The translations under genes were made by a program, and so were the position numbers. The notes under the pieces were generated by a model, which searched no databases, was not told where the DNA came from, and worked only from the letters and a program-made list of their open reading frames with translations. Below are positions 1-12,692 of a stretch of 64,000 bases of DNA, one piece after another. Positions within the stretch are counted from its first letter, which is position 1, and every line of letters starts with the position of its first letter. The DNA is taken from positions 87,085,056 through 87,149,055 of the forward strand of contig CM049310.1 of the NCBI GenBank assembly GCA_026874595.1. Direction: 5' to 3'. Source of the stretch: Sipunculus nudus. Taxonomy: Eukaryota > Annelida > Sipuncula > Golfingiida > Sipunculidae.

Positions 1-170
1 TCTATGAATCAGAAGTAATGAATCGAAGTACTGAAACATGCAATAAAGTAATGGAACAAAATAACTGGCCTGGGATAGAAAGCTTCCTGTAATAGTTCAA
101 TAAAAAGATCCTGTGGAACACTACACTTTAGCGTGTTTACTGCTTTATCTGATAAAATATCCCAGGGACA
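1..170. repeat. Segment shared with 33285-33465 (segmental duplicate)
   Basis: Long gapped stretches (the runs around 'agaagtaa', 'gcaataaagtaa', 'ataactggcc', 'cttcctgt', 'ggaacactaca', 'cgtgtt', 'cccagggaca') occur in the same order and orientation at about 33285-33465. The second copy lies just upstream, in the minus-strand sense, of a putative terminal exon at 33088-32862. By analogy the first copy may sit beside a paralogous exon just off the left edge. No coding sequence is visible here. Confidence 0.6.
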
Positions 171-1211
171 CTGTTATTCATTTGGCACTAACTCTCCTTT
201 CTTATTTACTAGATCAAAGAAATATTTGTCCTGTGTATACTATATTTACCACACACACGCTGAATAAATAGACTGATTCCAGAAAAAACTGTTCTGAAAT
301 ACTTGCTCTATAAATGAGATTTTTGTTGCTGTCTAGCACTATGCGATGATTAATTTATAGACTAGGTCAGCGCTACAGTACAGTAGATTTTAAATTATAG
401 CTCTTCAGGGTGTTATTTCAGGTATGATCAAGCTTAATATGATAATTGTTTCGTTATACATTACCTTTAACTGAAACGCCATAATAAAGATACTTATTTA
501 AGTGGGTGTTTATTTAACTCTTTTGAGGCATTCCGTGATGTTATGCGCTTTTCACATTATTACTTCTGTAACGTTGTAACACCGTTCTTAAAGTAATGCC
601 TGGTTTGAAATAATAAAATATAAGAGAAATATATTTCAAGTAAATATGGCTATTAGTGTTGCTTTTGTGACTTAAATAAATGGTGCATGTAAGAAATAGG
701 CTCGAGTTTTGTTTTTAGTTATCGTTCATTTGTCCAATATTTGTTCCTTTTTATCGGCTGCTGATCTTCGTATACAATTCCAAAAAAAATTAATGGGAAA
801 ATACGTTTATAAAAGGAAAATTTGTTACTTAATGTGTACGTGTGTATGTGTGTATCCTAACTCTGGTAAATAAGCATAGCACTGGAACCATATTTTGTTT
901 CAGCTTATGAATATACATTGAATGAATATACAATAGAGGCGCGCCAATATGTAAAGATGGATGAATAACAGCGTCAGGTCGTCCTGAGATTAAATGGGAG
1001 ACCATAAAATAGCAGGAAACTGCGGTTTCAACAAACACCGAACCGGTTCTACAGACAGGGGGAGATCCATGAGGGGGGGGGGGGGGTCTGTTGGTAACGG
1101 TCTCATTCGTAAACCTCGACCCTTAAAGGACAGATTGAAATGAAACAAGTCATGAGTAATCCATTGAATATGACATTTGTAAACTTATCTATCTATCTAT
1201 CTATAATATAT

Positions 1212-1242
<31 letters not shown>

Positions 1243-1341
1243 CATATAACTCTGAAGAAAAACAACACTGTTAATTCACAACAGTCTGTTTCACGGGATG
1301 CGACCCGATCATCAGGTGAATATGGTTAGAATGAAGCTAAC
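171..1341. other. No gene seen; poly-G and AT microsatellite
   Basis: AT-rich sequence with no convincing exon. It holds a poly-G run at about 1070-1087 and a TATC then TA microsatellite at about 1186-1245. Short open frames here lack splice context and look random. Confidence 0.6.
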
Positions 1342-1632
1342 GGCGTGGTTTGAAAAGCCGAGACTTTACGAGATTACGAGATTATGCTTTGTGCGATTCG
1401 GGTCGGGGGGGGGGCATGTGAAAGACTTTTTTTTTATAAAATTTACAATAATAACAACCTCTTTACCCTGCCGTGTTATGTTCCAGTATCGCACGTGTAC
1501 CCCGACCAATCCTATTGTGCACCCGAGGACAATAGGATCAGTGTCAGTCTTTCACATGCCCCCCCCCCCGACCCGAATCGCACAAAGCATAATTTCGTAA
1601 TCTCGTAAAGTCTCGGCTTTTCAAACCACGCC
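1342..1632. mobile_element. Foldback MITE with ~85-bp inverted arms
   Basis: The left arm begins GGCGTGGTTTGAAAAGCCGA, and the right arm ends with its reverse complement at 1632. The match runs about 85 bp and includes a G-run facing a C-run. The loop of about 120 bp is AT-rich and codes for nothing evident. This structure suits a non-autonomous DNA transposon (MITE). I see no clean target-site duplication, so the family is unassigned. Open frames across it on both strands are by-products of the palindrome. Confidence 0.8.
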
Positions 1633-1865
1633 ACTACAAATTTATAATATCTGGTGGAATAATATTGTCATGGGGCTACATGTTTTTGCCGTTTGTGACT
1701 TTGGTTTTCATGAAAACCCTTACTGCTTTTTTTAAAATTATTGTGACATTAGTCATGTGACTTTTAATATAGCTTTTCTGGTCATAATACAGAGTTTGGT
1801 TGCCACAGTTAATTAGTTTGTTAGTTATGATCATGACTTTTTAGTTGTTTTAGTTTTTAACTTAC

Positions 1866-1923
1866 CAGCTGTATTTCCAAGAAGAAGCAGCACGTAAAAC
1901 AGCAAAACCCTCTCGGGCCCCAT
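1866..1923 (-). CDS. Signal-peptide exon of a lectin-receptor-like paralog (gene continues off left edge)
   Basis: ATG at 1923-1921 opens 19 codons plus one base, ending at 1866 before a GTAAGT donor. The peptide is a short N-region (MGPERV), a hydrophobic core (LLFYVLLLLG) and a small-residue end (NTAG), which is a typical signal peptide. Length (58 nt), phase 1 ending, donor and the pattern 'GN.AG' match the signal exon at 60603-60546, so the two are paralogous first exons. The rest of this gene would lie to the left of the window on the minus strand. A secreted or type I membrane product is inferred; no downstream exon is visible. Confidence 0.65.
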
Positions 1924-3633
1924 TGCGCTATGGTTTTCATTAGTAAAAGAAAGGAACATATATCCACTGGTGGCACTTGAATACGACTCCGAGGTAAAAC
2001 CATTTGTAATTACTTGGTAAAGAAAGTAAATCAACAATCTTCATGTAGATGATACTGTAACTATTGTTTCGAGATATAATGTAGTATCAAAACTATGACC
2101 AGAAACAGAAAACGGAATATTAACAGATCGGAACTGAATAGAATGATAAGACGCTTAATAAAGAAAAAGAAAACGCGTCTGAGTATTTATCAGTTAATAA
2201 TCAAGTGTACATGTATATGACGTTTAAATTTTTGAATTAATTATTTAGAAAAACCACAGTGTCAAAACACTTCATTGTGAGCCCAAAGTCCTTTTCCCCT
2301 TTATTAGTTTCATCTCAATTGCCTCCGTGCATGGGCGGCTGTATGATAATTTATATGGTTTTCTTTGTACCAGTGAAATGAAAGTTCATTAACATAGTCA
2401 TACCAAAGTAGAAATGAACGACAGGCCAGCTCACAACAGTTAGAATTGGACTAGACCTGTAGGATGTATAGCCAGCACAGCACATGACCCCAATCACTGG
2501 AGTTTCAGTTTCACTCCACTGGTCCAGAGTTTGTTACATAGCAACAGGGCTGTCTCAATATGGTATCCCTTGACAACAGGCAGTTTCTAGATAGGTTTAA
2601 ATTTATTTCTTCAGCTTGAAGTGCACAGTATGTGTATGTGTTCCCTGGGCACGCTAATTAATCAACCCGTCAGATACATGTAGTCAATACCAGTATATGA
2701 GACCTATGGTCTTACAGCTGCCCATTACCGTGTTGCTAGGAAACCAGGCAGGGACAGTTTTTTCTCGCGATATATAGGTTAAACATACTAATGAATCTGC
2801 ATTTTGCAAGATTTATATTTACATATAATAATGAATTGACATTTGTGCAATATCTTTAAGAAAACAAAATATTGTTGTCAATTTTTTACATGTTTTCTCG
2901 ACTTAATTGGCAGGTGTGACTTAATGTGTTGCTGGTATAGCTCTGATATAATGGACCGTTAAAGGATTATACTTCTAGAGATACAAAGAAAACCTGGCTG
3001 GGACTTGTTCTAGACTGTTCTGTCTCAGAATAATTTTCATTGTACTTATATACAATTAATGAAAGAATCAATGTGCTAAGAAACAAAATATGATTTATAG
3101 TTTCCATTGGTGGTAGATATTGGTTTTAAAGTCAAAATTGATGATTGAAAAATAAAAACGACCAATGATCGATTATTAATTGATTGTTTTATGTTCTTTC
3201 TATATAACTTTGAAATATGCTGTATACATTTACCTAAAATATTGACCCAAGTAAATAATGTGACATGTACATCAGTATTCATAATGAAACCATCAATCCA
3301 CCCGGACCCGCATTGCCGTCGTATGATTGTTGGCTGCGAAAGTTCGGTTTTGATTCTGTTCCTCACTTTGTATCTCTGACAGGATTAAATTCTTAGCATT
3401 TGCATACATAATCATTTTTTATTGATTATGCTAAAATACAATCGATTTAATTGATTGTGAAGAAATGGAACAATCATTAATTTAATCGATTAATCTGCAC
3501 ACCAGTAGTCTGCAAACATATTCTTATCAGTTGAATTTATCATAATATATAACAATAGAAATTATATGTTAATCATACTAATATATAATGTTTCTTGTAA
3601 GAGAAGGGGAGACGAGGCTCTCTCTCTCTATTT

Positions 3634-3672
<39 letters not shown>

Positions 3673-6600
3673 TATATATATTTATAAATAAAATGTGCGT
3701 GCCAAGGTCCATCCCGATCAGAATTGGAAAGGAACTGGTCCAAACCATACTCAGATCGAGATTCAGACTGCCCTAAATTCCAGTCTTTAATTATTAACAA
3801 TTAGTATGTCTGGCGAATCTATTCTATTTTTTGCTACCCATACCCCTTGTTAAGCTCATAATTGTATTTACATTGTGCTAACTTTATGTCTATGAGACAA
3901 TTTTTTTATTGATCACAATTTTAAAATGATTACTTATAGAATGCATTGATGAAAGGTTTTATTTTCTTTGTTTCAGAAATAGAATTTAGTTATTTTGTTA
4001 AACATAGAACATGTAGGTAATGTTGCAATTATAAATTATTTTAATATTTTAATTACCTGGTATCCTTTGTTCCTATAATAAGTTTTAGTATAAACTTTTA
4101 TATGAATTATGTAGATATTGTTTGGTAATTTTTTATGACTTAATAAAAACATCTAATATGCAGCCTTAATAAGTATCATTCTTACATATTCAAAAAATAT
4201 ATATAGACCTACAAAAATAAACCGATGAGCCTTTAAAATAATTCCAGATACTCTACAGTTTAAAAGAGTCTTTATATATGGGTCATAAAGGCATATTTCA
4301 TGCAGTCTGGTTCTTCACAGTTTCAATCAGCTCAGGTCATAAGTTAGCCTTCTCCCTTCATTATGTTACTTTTTATGTAATTAAGTTGAATAAATTAGCA
4401 ATAAAATTAATATACTACCAGTAGTTTGCAAAATATGTTTAAATGATAGAGTTCATTTTTTTTATCGAAATAAAAGTGTATTTACATATGGAATTTAGCA
4501 TGTTTTGTTTCACAAATCTCATCAAATGCGGATTTTCTATTGCACTTAGCTGATACACCATCCTTGGGCGTTGTTGCTTGGTGATAACTCTCTCCTGCCC
4601 ATTTATAATTAAATATAATATACCAATCTATGTTCCTGAGGAAACAATCCTTCCATACCTTTTTTAGATGATACTTATTTAAGGAAACATGTAAGAAACC
4701 CTGAGCTGATATGCTATAAACCCTCCAGATCTGTCCGCTAGAGTGTAACCTGGCGTCACTGCTTCGAACTTAGGCTGGTAGACACTAAGTTTCACAGATA
4801 ATCAATAATAAATGATAATGAAAAGCTATTTCTGCATTCATATATTTAAAACTTGTTTTCGAAGAGGATATTAAGAGCTACGTATGCTAAAATACAAATT
4901 AGAATAGGAAAAGCCAAACACAAAACCAGACAATATCCAAACGTATGAAATAACCATAGAAGACCCCTTTCTGTTTCTATACTACACACGTTGTACCATC
5001 ATTGAATCACACAGTTTAACTGTTGTATATAGCGAGGGCGCGCATGAAAATGTAATTTAGTCTAATCTTTGTATTCGTTTCATTTTTTTATCAAAACAAA
5101 GACAGTATGTTCCGTTTAAAAAACAACATCATGATATTGTTATTTTGAGATTGAAGCGGTGCGGTCGATCTACCGAGACCTTATTCTAAAAGAAACCGCT
5201 ACATTTAATGTGATAGCTATTCTTTACACATGATCGGTACAGGAGATTTCGACTAAATCTAAAGACCTATCACATAATATGCTCCTGAGAAACGAAGAAC
5301 GTGATTTGACCCCTTGCGGCATATTATGGGACAGTTACACACTCCATTAAGACGATTCCCATGGACTATGACATCTTAAGAGAACTAAGTGAAGTACACG
5401 GACACGTGACCATGGGTAGGTAGGCCTGACGGTGAAGGATTTAACCATCACCATGAGACCACATAATAAATTCAGAACAGAATGGATAGACAAAAGTGGA
5501 TATATAAAAAAAACCATTGTTAAATACCACCCTGGACTATTCCACGAATTTTTTGTTGTGAATAAATCTAAAAGTGAATAAATTAAAATTTTTAAACGTC
5601 ACATAAAAGGTATAAAGACTCTTGCAATTTTTGTTTAATATTAGACGAAATTAGTTCGCTTTGTTCTCAGCAAAACCATTCCTGTACACTTAGGTATTAT
5701 CTTTAATTTTGCCAGTTTCATATGTTATATCCATTAAAGATCCTTCATCTTCAACGGGTCACCTGCGACTTGAACCCCAAGAGAAAACAAGTTTATTTGC
5801 GATTGGAATTACCTGTTGCACAAATGCAGTGAAGACTCGTCTTGAGTATTATGATTTGTACCTGCTTGATATCTACCTAAGTTAACACAATAGGCTTAGT
5901 TTCCCTGTTATGCAAAATATCAAACTTTATTTTCGTTTACTCAATAACCCTTTTACACTTTGACTACCCTCAATAACCTATTTCTGGCCCATTGCACACT
6001 TCTGGCATCAGTAGTTCAAGTATTTCTGTGAAAATTTCATCAGTCACCCCCCCCCCCCCCCACATGTTTCTTTATCGGGCAGAGGGATGAAGCAATTATC
6101 AGACGGCAAATTTCGATGCAGATACGTGCGGTTCAAAATAGATACAATGCGAAAATGTCCGGTTATCAACCGATCGTTTGCCGTTCATGTTTTTCTTTTC
6201 ACAGTGCCAATTATGTTTCCACCCAGCTGCAAGTAGTTCCGGCAATCTTTGCTTCGTTTTTATTTGCGGTCAGAGTTAATGTAATTTGAATTCCCCTTGT
6301 ATATTGTTCCGTTATACGATGTGTTAATTTCAAATCTTTTGCTACCTATACATGCAGCTGATTCTGTAGTATTGTTTTGCTAATTATATGGATACTGAAG
6401 TTACCAACAAGGACCGTTCTCCGGCACACATACAAATACATTTAAGTAGGTTTTAAATTCATATGGATTGTTGAGGTCTATAAATCACTACTAGTTGTAG
6501 AAAAAGTTGCCACTGTAGAACTTGTTACTTCATATGTTTCCACTGTGATATAGATTTTTTTTTATAACGGTCACAGATACTTCACCTCTGCCCGATTGCA

Positions 6601-7936
6601 AAGGTCGTCAAGAACAAATTGAGGATAATTGTAATTTTTGTCAAGCCCCTTAAGAATTTTATATGTTTATTTAATAATTCAGTTATTCTGAAAGTTAATG
6701 CTGAAATATATGCTTATTAGTCTTGTATAGCTGACCAATGCACCGTACCAAACTTGTGGTACTTCCTGTACTTTCTACAAATAAGGTGATTTTAATAGTA
6801 TGCTTTATCATAAAACTCTCAGGAGTAAAGTTGTAGTAAGTATGCACTGATATCTAAAGATAAATCCAAAAATTGTGTGCCCCTCATTAAAACAAATATA
6901 ATACAAATAACTATTGTATATTTGGAATAAATCGACATATTAAAGGGGATTAATTATTGTGACATGATTTCGCAATATTTGTCACCAGATTATGAACCAA
7001 GTCAAAGTCTAAACATGTTTGTTATATTCAATCTTTGTAGACATTCTTTATATATTTAGTATAAAATCTTTGGTATAGATAACAAGATCGGTGGAAACCA
7101 TAAAACGGGTATTGTTTATTTGCCATTTGACTTACAAGGTTAGGAATGACTGTGAAAATATTGTTGCATCTTTATTGCTGAATCCTTTATTTGTCTATGT
7201 GATACACGACCGGCACATTTAAGCAAAAGGATGGTCTTTTACGATGTTTAAAAGACAAAATAGGCTAAGAAATATGTTATGTTTTACTGAAGACACCATG
7301 TTTGTCCCCCGCTTCCTTGGAAGGGACATTGATTTGGGTTTATCTGTATTTCCTTCGTCTGTCTATCTGTTCGTCCCTTATTTTTTAGTTTACGTGCGAT
7401 ATCTTTCCTAAATATCATCTGATTTTATTCAAATTTAAGTTAGTTATTGCTGTCATGCTAACCTTGGTTTGGATTGGTTTGGAATGTCTGTCTCACAAGA
7501 TAATAATACAATATGATATTTCATTTTTGATATAATGACTCATACATTTAGTTTCAGCAATCACCAATAGCTGTCGCTAGCGGTGGAAATACATTACTTA
7601 ACAGAATGGTTGATTTGTATTAACAAGAAGCGCTTAGCATAAAACAGTATACGAGCTTTCCAGTTTACATAGATAAGCACATCAATTAAATGCAAATTAA
7701 AATAAGAAGCATGGTTCAAAAAGAACAGGGAAGTGGTTAATTTTAAAGTAGATATAGATCTTCATTCGAAGGAATTGTTTGATGCTCGCAAAGAATTAAA
7801 TTATACGACCCATATTCCCAGAATCAATCTTGCATTAGTGATGGTACATTTGTGAATATTTCTTGATGACGTTCCTGGTTGCAGATCATATATGCCGGTT
7901 TCAATCCAAATTTGAAATTCTAATCAATTAAATAGG
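1924..7936. other. Non-coding stretch; no gene seen
   Basis: About 6 kb of AT-rich sequence without a supported exon. Notable only are an AT microsatellite (about 3636-3690), a poly-C run (about 6045-6061) and a stretch near 7300-7380 with 'tgtcccccgcttccttgg' followed by 'ctgt'-rich sequence that resembles dispersed repeat sequence seen again near 17350. Upstream of 1923 it may hold the promoter of the paralogous receptor gene, but no motif is clear enough to call. Confidence 0.5.
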
Positions 7937-8439
7937 TTCAGGGCGGATACTGGACCTCTGCAAAGGGGCGGTGATCAATACGACGACTTTGCTACGGAGT
8001 GCTAGTGGGTTTAAACATAACTCTCATATCTCACAAGTAAAATTGTTTAGAACTGCCAGACGCCAAATTCGACGTCAAAAAGGAAGGTAAACCACCGATC
8101 CCCCCCCCTCCACCGAACTCCTCAAGATCTGGCCTTAAGGTTCGTCTCCAAGCCTGATCCCCTTAGCTAAATTTTTCAATAACTGAGCACCAACCGAAGT
8201 GATTCATCAACAACACACTTAGGTTTTGCACTGAAACACTTTACTATTTGAATAAAATAAATCAATTTAACTCTGGAACCAGAGATGGAAAATGTGTACA
8301 TCTATGGCAAAATAATAAGAAATGAATGGGACAAGGAGGTTTTAATATGAAATGGCATTAAGGAAACGTCAATAGTGAATATGGGATAAATAAATGTGTG
8401 TAATAAAGAAAAACAGGATACAAATATGAGTGCAATGGG

Positions 8440-9292
8440 TCATTGGCTCACAGCAACTACTACAGTATTCTTAATATCTGAGCCCAAGCTTGGATAGCAG
8501 TTACCACAGCACAAGGGGTGGTAACTTAAAACCTGAGCCACAGGCTGTATGTGCTGCATAGCAGTTACTACAGTACGCAGAATGGTCACTAAACCCATTA
8601 GCTTCAGGTTGTGTACTGCATAGCAGTAACTACAGTACGCAGAATGGTCACTAAACCCATTAGCTTCAGGTTGTGTACTGCATAGTAGTATCTACAGTAC
8701 GCAGAATGGTCACTAAACCCATTAGCTTCAGGTTGTGTACTGCATGGCAGTAACTACAGTACGCAGAATGGTCACTAAACCCATTAGCTTCAGGTTATGT
8801 GTGCCGCAAAGCAGTTACTACAGTACACATAGTTGTCACTTAATCCCTTAGTTAAAGGCTGTGTGTGCCGCGAAGCAGTTACTATAGTACGCAGAGTGGT
8901 CGCTTAATCCATAAGCTTCAGGTTGTGTGTGCTGCATAACAGTTACTACAGTACACAGAGTGGTCACTTAATTCAGAAGCCACAGCCTCTGTGTGCTGCA
9001 TAGTAGTTATCATAGTACACGGAGTGGTCACTTAAAACGTTAGCCACAGGCTTTTTTCCGCTAAGCAGTAACTGCGGTTCCCAGAGTGGTCACTTAATTC
9101 CTGAGCCACAGGCTGTGTGTGCTGCAAAGCAGTTACTACAGTACATAGAGTGGTCACTTAATCCATATGCCACAGGTTGTGTATGCTGCATAACATTAAC
9201 TAAAGTACACAGAGTGGCCTTTTTATTCCTGAGCCACATGCTGTGTCAGGTCATAGCAGTTATTACAGTTCCCCGAGATGTCACATAATAGA
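8440..9292 (+). repeat. 64-bp satellite array, left arm (first part)
   Basis: Degenerate tandem units of about 64 bp built on 'gcagttactacagtacacag', 'agtggtcacttaat', 'cctgagccacaggctgt' and 'gtgtgctgcata'. About 13 units lie here. The array resumes at 10590-10850 after an inserted element. It mirrors the larger array at about 23700-25020. No coding frame runs through it. Confidence 0.85.
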
Positions 9293-10588
9293 CCTTTTCC
9301 GTTTCACTCGCGACACCTGTCGGCGATATTTAACATCTATGGTTCGGGGTTGTACACGTGAACGGGAGTCAAAGGCGGAAGCAGTTGTGTTATTTGGGCC
9401 CTGTTGAATTAAATTTACTTTACACCAGTATCCTCATTGACCTAACCCACCATGAAACGACAAAAGTATGTTGCAATATAAGGAGGGGGCCTTATTTTAT
9501 CTTATATTGAACTTATATTATAGCCTTTGATACGGGGTCGACCAGGGGATGTTTAGAATTAATGTAAAAAGCTCGTCTTAGACTAAACATATTATGAAGT
9601 GAAAACAGTTTACATATAAATGGACTACTGGTTAAACTGACATGTATCAACACAGACGCAGGTTGCTTACTAAAAATTAGTAGCGTCCTTGGCAACCGTG
9701 AGAACCTGAACGAAACAACTTTTTCATGAAGAAAAGCTGTGTTTACCTCTGACAATCAATGCTGAGTGCATTAACAAATAATAATTTTTTTAAATGATAA
9801 ATTTTATTGCTGAAAAATCATTAAATACACATGTCACACATAATTGTACAAATTCACATCAAATACAATATATACAAATATATACAAAGCACATTGTCTG
9901 GATATTATTCCAACTATACTTCAAATTTTCAATCCTTGTAATTTGTACATGCAGTATATATGTGGTCTTTGCAGAATCCATTCACCCCTTGCTTTTCCTT
10001 TTAATACTAAATCTACAATGCTACTGTATGTTAAAATGCTTCCTTACTTTTCCCCGTTTTTCTACATGTGCAGTAATCTTATTTTTCTGTTTTGCTATTA
10101 TATATTCAATTTTTTCTATATATTTCAACCTTCTCAAAAAATCTGGCATTAAATTGCTTGTGTTTTGATTATTTTCCTAATAAAGTTAACTAGGCTGCTC
10201 AAAAGTAGAGAAGACGCTCATGAACTTTTTATTCATGAAATGCGAATGTCCAATATATACCCAGTTAGCACAAATCAACAGTTTGCACAGAAAATCTGTG
10301 CAACTTATCGAAAATGTTTGTGAAATGTTTTGTGCTGCGTGGGTATATTCACACGTTTACATACCAATAAATCAATATCATTAACAAAAGTGTACAATGC
10401 TGTGTCACTGGGGTATAATTGCATTCTGTTTACTATTTATTGGTCACCTGAACACCTAGGACTCAAAATCAAATGAACAAGATATCCTCGTCTCCCCTAT
10501 ACACTTCTGGTCAAATGTTGCCTGTGGGTCAGCTGTCCCGAACCCTATACACGACAGCGCAAATGCACGCAGTGCGCATGCTCGTGGA
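9293..10588. mobile_element. Non-autonomous TIR element inserted into the satellite array
   Basis: The insertion begins TAGACCTTTTCC and ends GGAAAAGGTCTA, an inverted repeat of at least 12 bp, and it interrupts a satellite unit. The unit reads through as 'cacataattcctgag' when the insert is removed, which fits the intact units. Length is about 1.3 kb. Frames at 9513-9755 and 9794-10168 do not resemble a transposase that I recognise. The target duplication cannot be told apart from a TA or AT dinucleotide. Confidence 0.7.
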
Positions 10589-10589
10589 A

Positions 10590-10850
10590 AAGGTCTATTC
10601 CTGAGGCACAGGCTGTGTGTGCTGCATAGACGTTACTACAGTACACAGAGGTCACTTATTCCCTGGGCCACAGGCTGTGTGTGCTACATAGCAGTAACTA
10701 CATTACACAGAGTGGCCTTTAATTCCTGAGCCACAGGCTGTGTGCTGCATAGCAGTTACTACAGTACACAGGGTGGCCTTTTATTCCTGAGCCACAGGTT
10801 GTGTGTGCTGCATAGCAGTTACTGCAGTACACAGAGTGATATCCCCAGCA
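10590..10850 (+). repeat. 64-bp satellite array, left arm (second part)
   Basis: About four further units of the same satellite as 8440-9292, ending near 'gtacacagagtgatatcc'. The array was contiguous with the first part before the TIR element landed between them. Confidence 0.85.
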
Positions 10851-12692
10851 ACTGACATGGTGTAGTTGCCTAGCAATCACAGAGCGTCAAGTGTAGCTAG
10901 GACATGGTATTTCGTTTAAAAGCGCTTGATTTAAACGGTACCAATCTAATTTGTCCCGTTTACCCGATCCTATCAACAACTGCATTAATAAACCTATCAC
11001 CACATGTACCAGATTGTCCCGTCAGAAAGTATCATGGGCCACAGAAAAGCTGAGGCTAACTACACAGGGTAACAGTGAGAATACCTATATACAATCAGTT
11101 TAATTTCCTAACATATGAAGAGACTATTGGCAAATTAATTATAATAATATGTATCATTCAGAATATGATTTTTGTACACTGGAAAATGTTATTTGATATA
11201 ACTAGTGCAGAGCAATGTGACATAGTGCTATTTTATTATCCAGTAATGTTTCTTCATGAATGTGTGTATTAATTGGATATTTCATATTTGTGACTTTAGA
11301 ACTTTTGATCCATCATGATGGACATCAATCTGTAACATATGTTCCCATATGTATGTGATATGATTCATCAATTCAGTATTTGCTTCTGCTACAAACAAAA
11401 GCATGGACTTTACAAAAGTACACAAAAGAAAACGTCCGGCTTAATTTTGTTGCTGCAGCAAAGGCAGAATTGCTAAAAACTTATCGTATAAATATGGAAA
11501 CATATATTACAGATATCCATCATATAAACCTTTGTGATAGATGTTATCTCAAACAGTTCAATTTGAACAAGAGCTTATTTTCTGATAAGTATGTTGATTT
11601 TGTTTTTATGAAAAAGAGAAGGCTCAGGGAAATGAAAATACAGTACTTTTCGAATGTTTTGCCTGTCAGTCATACTGTCCGGAAACGCATCCTGGTGCAG
11701 AAAAAACCTACAACGAGTCAACCAAAAATACACCAGATAACCTACAGTCCTCACACACAGTGAATGCTATACTTGTCTAGTGGGATTGTTTCTTTGACGC
11801 ACTTATGAACTGCTATAAAAGCTGATCACATAAATTGTATCCAAAGACAAATGAAATATGTGAAAATATATTAAGTTTCAATTCTGTTAAAAAACAGTCG
11901 GTCCATTTCTTCCGTACCGCTTGTCTAGTCTGAGGTTTAAGCAGATCTAGTCGACACTGTCCTTGCTGATGCATGCAGCAGTGAGCGGTGTATAGCAATT
12001 TAAACCTGTCAGATGTGCCATTAAAGGCGTCAAATCTTTGGATTCTAACACAGAAAATCTGTTTAAAATTCTGTTGGAAAGTAAAAGAAGTCCAAAGGAA
12101 TCTGCTTATATGAGCTAATTATGTAGCTGACTTGTAAAGATTTTTTTTTGAGTGGCTCTTTCCAGAAAAAAAATTAAAGACCCTTTCCGTTGATTAATCA
12201 AACCACAGGATGCTGATAATTGTCCATGGTCAATTTACATATCAATATATCCCGAGTGATACACATTCCAGACAGTACATAATGATGTGGCTTCTGGTCT
12301 CTCGTTATATAAAGTTTCTTGTTACTGGTAAGCACATCGTGACAGAAAGTACACTTGGGTCAGAAATAACTAACATTAATGAGGGTCTTGCCATCAGCGA
12401 CTCAGTTTTTTTTATAATTTTGTTAGCCTTATGTCAAGTTAATGTAAAACTGTGTTTTATTTATTTTTATAAAGTATAATTAATGGCATGTGTATGGAGA
12501 CAGATTATGTGATACAGCTTGCCGAATAAAAATCTATCTACCTATCTATATTTATATACACACACATATATATATTTATATATCAATGTCTGGCAAACCA
12601 AAATCAGGGCATTGACAATGTATAAATGATATTTTGATGTGTATAGTTATAACTTGACACATATCAATAAAAGAAATTCTCAAAATTATTTA

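Larger units (their letters stand above)
7937..12692 (+). repeat. Left arm of a giant inverted repeat
   Basis: This segment is the reverse complement, with indels, of 20843-25505. Landmarks in mirrored order are the outer edge CAGGGCGGATAC, a poly-C/G tract, the 'tctggttccagag'-type segment, a 64-bp satellite array, a moderately conserved 600-bp unit around 10900-11760, and the inner edge near 'ggcaaaccaaaatcagggca'. Removing the 1.3-kb insertion at 9293-10588 leaves about 3.5 kb. Arms are over 95% identical in the best stretches and clearly lower elsewhere. It is either two opposite copies of one element or the long termini of one large element. Confidence 0.85.

Noticed and set aside
7937-7960. 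GCGGATAC at the outer edges of the giant inverted repeat, resembling the Helentron subterminal octamer at 52631-54093
   Set aside because: Only eight bases match, and no hairpin plus CTRR terminus is present at the edges, so a Helentron origin of the arms is not supported.
9350-9420. Frame starting MVRGCTRERESKAEA near the left end of the 1.3-kb TIR element, considered as a THAP-domain remnant
   Set aside because: Too short, with no Cys/His pattern beyond the first few residues.
11380-11763. Open frame of 127 codons in the left arm, with a matching frame at 23192-22968 in the right arm
   Set aside because: The two copies are highly similar, but across the best-aligned 160 bp all four differences change the amino acid and none is synonymous, and the right copy is broken by a 16-bp insertion. 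That is not the pattern of a protein under constraint, so I treat the frame as a by-product of the repeated sequence.
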